Shown here one piece after another: positions 61,370-64,000 of a DNA stretch of 64,000 nt. The notes below the pieces were generated by a model. It ran no database searches, was not told the DNA's origin, and saw only the letters and a list, made by a program, of their open reading frames with translations. The DNA is from an uncultured Gammaproteobacteria bacterium. GTDB lineage: Bacteria > Pseudomonadota > Gammaproteobacteria > DRJJ01. The DNA lies in the NCBI GenBank assembly GCA_947258795.1, contig CAMYJU010000003.1, positions 62,001 through 126,000 of the forward strand. The letters are read 5' to 3'. Position numbers and translations under genes: made by a program. Every line of letters begins with the position of its first letter. Position 1 is the first letter of the stretch.

Positions 61370-63676
61370 CTAGTCTTCTGTCTCGGGTTCTTCAACCGCT
61401 TCGGAGAACTTGCACTCCTTTTGCGGACAGACTTTTTCGGTGCCACGTTTTTTGGTGGTCTTCAGGGTCAACATCGGCCAATCGCATTCAGGGCACTTTT
61501 CATTCAGTGGCGGATACCAGACCGCGTATTCACAATCCGGGTAGCGCTCGCAAGAATAAAAGATCTTGCCGCTGCGTGCCTTGCGTTTGAGCATATTGCC
61601 CTGTTTGCAAGTCGGGCATTGTACGCCAGTGTCTTCCGGTTTTTCCAGTGGCTCGATGTATTTGCAGTTCGGGTAGCTGCTGCAGCCGATAAACTTGCCA
61701 TAACGGCCATGACGGATGATCAGGTCTGAATCGCATTGCGGGCATTTTCTGCCTTCTATGACCTCAGGCTCGGTCGAGGAGCCCGGTTCGTCACCGAGAT
61801 TACGGGTATAGTCACAGTCCGGAAATGCGGTACAGCCGATGAAGCGACCACGGCGTCCCAGCCTGATGCTAAGTGGACTGCCGCATTTCGGACAGTTCTC
61901 ATCCATCTCTTCCTGGGTGACTTCCTTGCGCGAGACGCTTTGTTCCTTTTCATCGACCAGTTGCTTGAACGGTGTCCAGAACTCGCGCATCAACGCGACC
62001 CAGTTGCGTTCGCCACGGGAGACCTCATCGAGTTCGTCCTCGAACCGGGCGGTGAAGTCATAGTCGACATACTTGGTAAAATGGTTGGTCAGGAACTTGT
62101 TCACCACCATGCCGACATCGGTCGGGAAGAAGCGTTTTTTCTCCAGGCTGACGTAATCCCGGTTTTGCAGGGTCGAGATGATCGACGCATAGGTCGACGG
62201 CCGTCCGATGCCATATTCTTCCAGCGCCTTGACCAGGCTGGCCTCGGTAAATCGCGGTGGCGGTTCGGTGAAATGCTGTTCCGGCCTGATCTTGATCAGG
62301 TCGATTTGTTCCCCTTCAAGCAAAGGTGGCAACAGGCGATTCTGGTCATCGTCACTGGTTTTGGCATCGTCGACGCTCTCCTGGTACACCGCCATAAAGC
62401 CCGGGTTGGCGATGGTTGAGCCATTGGCGCGGAACACATGCTCCGTGGTCTCGGCTGGGCTCATATCGACCGCAACGGTATGGATGGTCGCATGTATCAT
62501 CTGGCAGGCGACGGTTCGTTTCCAGATGATGTTATACAGTTTGTACTGGTCCTTGCTCAGGAATTCCTTGATCGACTCGGGTACCCGCTCTGCCGAGGTC
62601 GGTCGAATCGCCTCGTGCGCCTCCTGGGCGTTCTTGGCCTTGGTTTTGTAGGTGCGCGGCTGCTCAGGCACATTATCCTTGCCATAGCGTTCTGCGATCA
62701 GTGCGCGGATCTCATCCAGGGCCTCCTGGGCCAGGTTAACCGAGTCGGTGCGCATATAGCTGATCAGGCCGACGGTGTTGCCGCCGATATCGATACCTTC
62801 ATAGAGTTGCTGAGCGATACGCATGGTGCGCTGCGCGGTAAAGCCGAGTTTGCGTGCGGCCTCCTGTTGCAGGGTGGAGGTAATAAACGGTGGCGCCGGG
62901 TTGCGCTTACGTTTTTTCTTTTCCACTTTGCGTATGGTCAACTTGCTGGATGCTGCCTTGAGCAAGGTGTCTTCGCATTCGTCGGCCTGTTCCTGGTTAC
63001 TGATACTGAACTGGCTGAGTTTTTCACCCTTGTACTGGGTCAGTTTACCAAGGAAATTCTGGCCCTGGCTGGCGACGTCAGCCTCGATGGTCCAGTATTC
63101 ACGCGCCTCGAATTTTTCGATTTCCTGTTCGCGCTCGACGATCAGGCGCAGCGCCGGGCTCTGCACGCGACCGGCCGACAGGCCGCGACGGATTTTTTTC
63201 CATAGCAGTGGTGACAGGTTGAAGCCGACCAGGTAGTCCAGTGCACGACGTGCCTGCTGGGCCTCGACCAGTTCGTTGGATAATGGCCGCGGGTTGGCCA
63301 TGGCATCCTGGATCGCGCGCTTGGTGATTTCATGGAAAATGACGCGCTCGACATTCTTGTCCTTGAGCAGGCCCTGTTCGCGCAACAGCTCGGACAAATG
63401 CCAGGAAATGGCTTCGCCTTCACGATCCGGGTCAGTCGCCAGGTACAGGGTGTCGGCTTTTTTCAGCGCCTTTTTGATCGTATCAACATGCTTGCTATTC
63501 TTTTCGATGACGCTGTATTTCATCGAAAAGTCATGCGCCGGGTCTACTGCCCCTTCTTTCGGGATCAGATCACGTACATGCCCATAGGACGCCAGTACAT
63601 CAAAGTCCTTGCCCAGATATTTCTTGATGGTTTTGGATTTTGCCGGTGATTCGACTATGACCAGATTCTTACTCAT
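61370..63676 (-). CDS. topA: DNA topoisomerase I
   Basis: TopA relaxes negative supercoils. The 768-residue protein has the TOPRIM domain (VIVESPAKSKTIKKYLG and DPDREGEAI), the active-site tyrosine in ISYMRTDS near residue 310 and four C-terminal zinc-ribbon repeats (CPKCGSPL, CPQCDSDL, CPTCKQGN, CPECDWPM). The length is somewhat below E. coli TopA. It follows smg on the same strand after 29 bases, in the usual gammaproteobacterial order. Confidence 0.97.
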   Translation of the reverse strand: MSKNLVIVESPAKSKTIKKYLGKDFDVLASYGHVRDLIPKEGAVDPAHDFSMKYSVIEKNSKHVDTIKKALKKADTLYLATDPDREGEAISWHLSELLREQGLLKDKNVERVIFHEITKRAIQDAMANPRPLSNELVEAQQARRALDYLVGFNLSPLLWKKIRRGLSAGRVQSPALRLIVEREQEIEKFEAREYWTIEADVASQGQNFLGKLTQYKGEKLSQFSISNQEQADECEDTLLKAASSKLTIRKVEKKKRKRNPAPPFITSTLQQEAARKLGFTAQRTMRIAQQLYEGIDIGGNTVGLISYMRTDSVNLAQEALDEIRALIAERYGKDNVPEQPRTYKTKAKNAQEAHEAIRPTSAERVPESIKEFLSKDQYKLYNIIWKRTVACQMIHATIHTVAVDMSPAETTEHVFRANGSTIANPGFMAVYQESVDDAKTSDDDQNRLLPPLLEGEQIDLIKIRPEQHFTEPPPRFTEASLVKALEEYGIGRPSTYASIISTLQNRDYVSLEKKRFFPTDVGMVVNKFLTNHFTKYVDYDFTARFEDELDEVSRGERNWVALMREFWTPFKQLVDEKEQSVSRKEVTQEEMDENCPKCGSPLSIRLGRRGRFIGCTAFPDCDYTRNLGDEPGSSTEPEVIEGRKCPQCDSDLIIRHGRYGKFIGCSSYPNCKYIEPLEKPEDTGVQCPTCKQGNMLKRKARSGKIFYSCERYPDCEYAVWYPPLNEKCPECDWPMLTLKTTKKRGTEKVCPQKECKFSEAVEEPETED

Positions 63677-63705
63677 ATAGATAATTTAAATAAGTGCTCG
63701 CCGGT

Positions 63706-64000
63706 TTAGTGCAGGTATTCCGCTTCCTGTTCAAATACCATGTTCTCTATCCATTCAAAGGTGTATTCCTGTTCGGGCTGGTTGAACAGCACCATCAGGG
63801 TCACCCATTTCAGTCTTTCGATATCGATATCGTCCTCATCAAGCGCCATCACCCGGTCAATAATCAGCTCGCGGACGGTCGCAGTGATTACGCCGGTCTG
63901 CTCCAGGTAGATCAGAAAGCCCTGGCAGTCGAGATCCAGGCGTTCGCTTTCAGCCTCATGATACAGGCGGGTTGACTGTGGCGCCGGTGCCCTGTCTATC
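63706..64000 (-). CDS. smg: Smg family protein (DUF494), C-terminal part
   Basis: The frame enters from the end of the window and stops at 63706. The visible 97 residues match the C-terminal half of Smg, with CQGFLIYLEQTGVI, RELIIDRVMALDEDDI and WVTLMVLFNQPEQEY. Smg is a conserved protein of unclear function found next to topA and dprA. The start is outside the window. Confidence 0.9.
   Translation of the reverse strand, partial: IDRAPAPQSTRLYHEAESERLDLDCQGFLIYLEQTGVITATVRELIIDRVMALDEDDIDIERLKWVTLMVLFNQPEQEYTFEWIENMVFEQEAEYLH

Noticed and set aside
61736-63205. Two long plus-strand frames of 227 and 255 codons
   Set aside because: Both are antisense to topA, which has intact catalytic and zinc-ribbon motifs.

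Overview
The window looks like part of a gammaproteobacterial chromosome near the replication origin. Genes in the usual gammaproteobacterial oriC order, mnmG-rsmG-parA-parB-atpIBEFHAGDC-glmU-glmS, run along the plus strand from 1 to 26356. An unusual block of about 12 kb lies between rsmG and parA. Base composition is moderate in GC, except for an AT-rich pair of genes at 1837-3043. Sucrose synthesis genes (PfkB kinase, sucrose-phosphate synthase, sucrose synthase), a phosphoketolase-acetate kinase pair and aerobic HemF fit a free-living autotroph or methylotroph that makes sucrose as a compatible solute or carbon store. I cannot name the genus.

Layout. 1-1629: mnmG end, a DUF302 protein, rsmG. 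1837-3043: an unknown lipoprotein and a small coiled-coil protein. 3200-5692 (minus): an overlapping three-gene operon of a DAO-family FAD oxidoreductase, a YtqB/MnmM-like methyltransferase and a putative outer-membrane barrel. 6433-11065: ackA, a glycogen phosphorylase remnant and phosphoketolase. 11184-13068: a 24-codon scrap of a DAO-family gene and a multicopper oxidase. 13526-22377: parAB and the ATP synthase operon, whose epsilon gene has a deletion and frameshift. 22325-32016: SlyD-like isomerase, glmU, glmS, sucrose genes. 32043-37057: PqiA-like protein, Trx2, Ppx, several small or orphan genes. 37139-43268 (minus): a partner-switching module (HDOD-SpoIIE phosphatase, RsbW-like kinase, STAS protein) running into mlaF-E-D-A-C. 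43301-46018: ArsS, an unknown protein, a BASS transporter. 46021-46478: a promoter, many inverted repeats and a terminator without a convincing ORF, a candidate structured RNA. 46702-53097: hemB, an M48 protease, a VirJ-like/TlpA fusion, a two-component system, a spondin-domain protein. 53404-55836: DUF3330 protein, OxyR-like remnant, and a rubrerythrin-rubredoxin-reductase peroxide-defence cluster with unusual inverted repeats. 55841-64000 (minus): GIY-YIG protein, START protein, hemF, DUF748 protein, tsaC, purE, topA and the end of smg.

The observations most worth following are the stress-type partner switch joined to phospholipid transport, with its STAS protein in the place of MlaB; the alternative tRNA wobble-uridine pair; the unknown structured RNA upstream of hemB; and the inverted repeat covering the rubrerythrin ribosome-binding site. 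Several genes are decayed (glgP, an oxyR-like gene, a DAO fragment, atpC), so either genome erosion or assembly error should be kept in mind. Everything here was read from sequence by eye; no database search was run.
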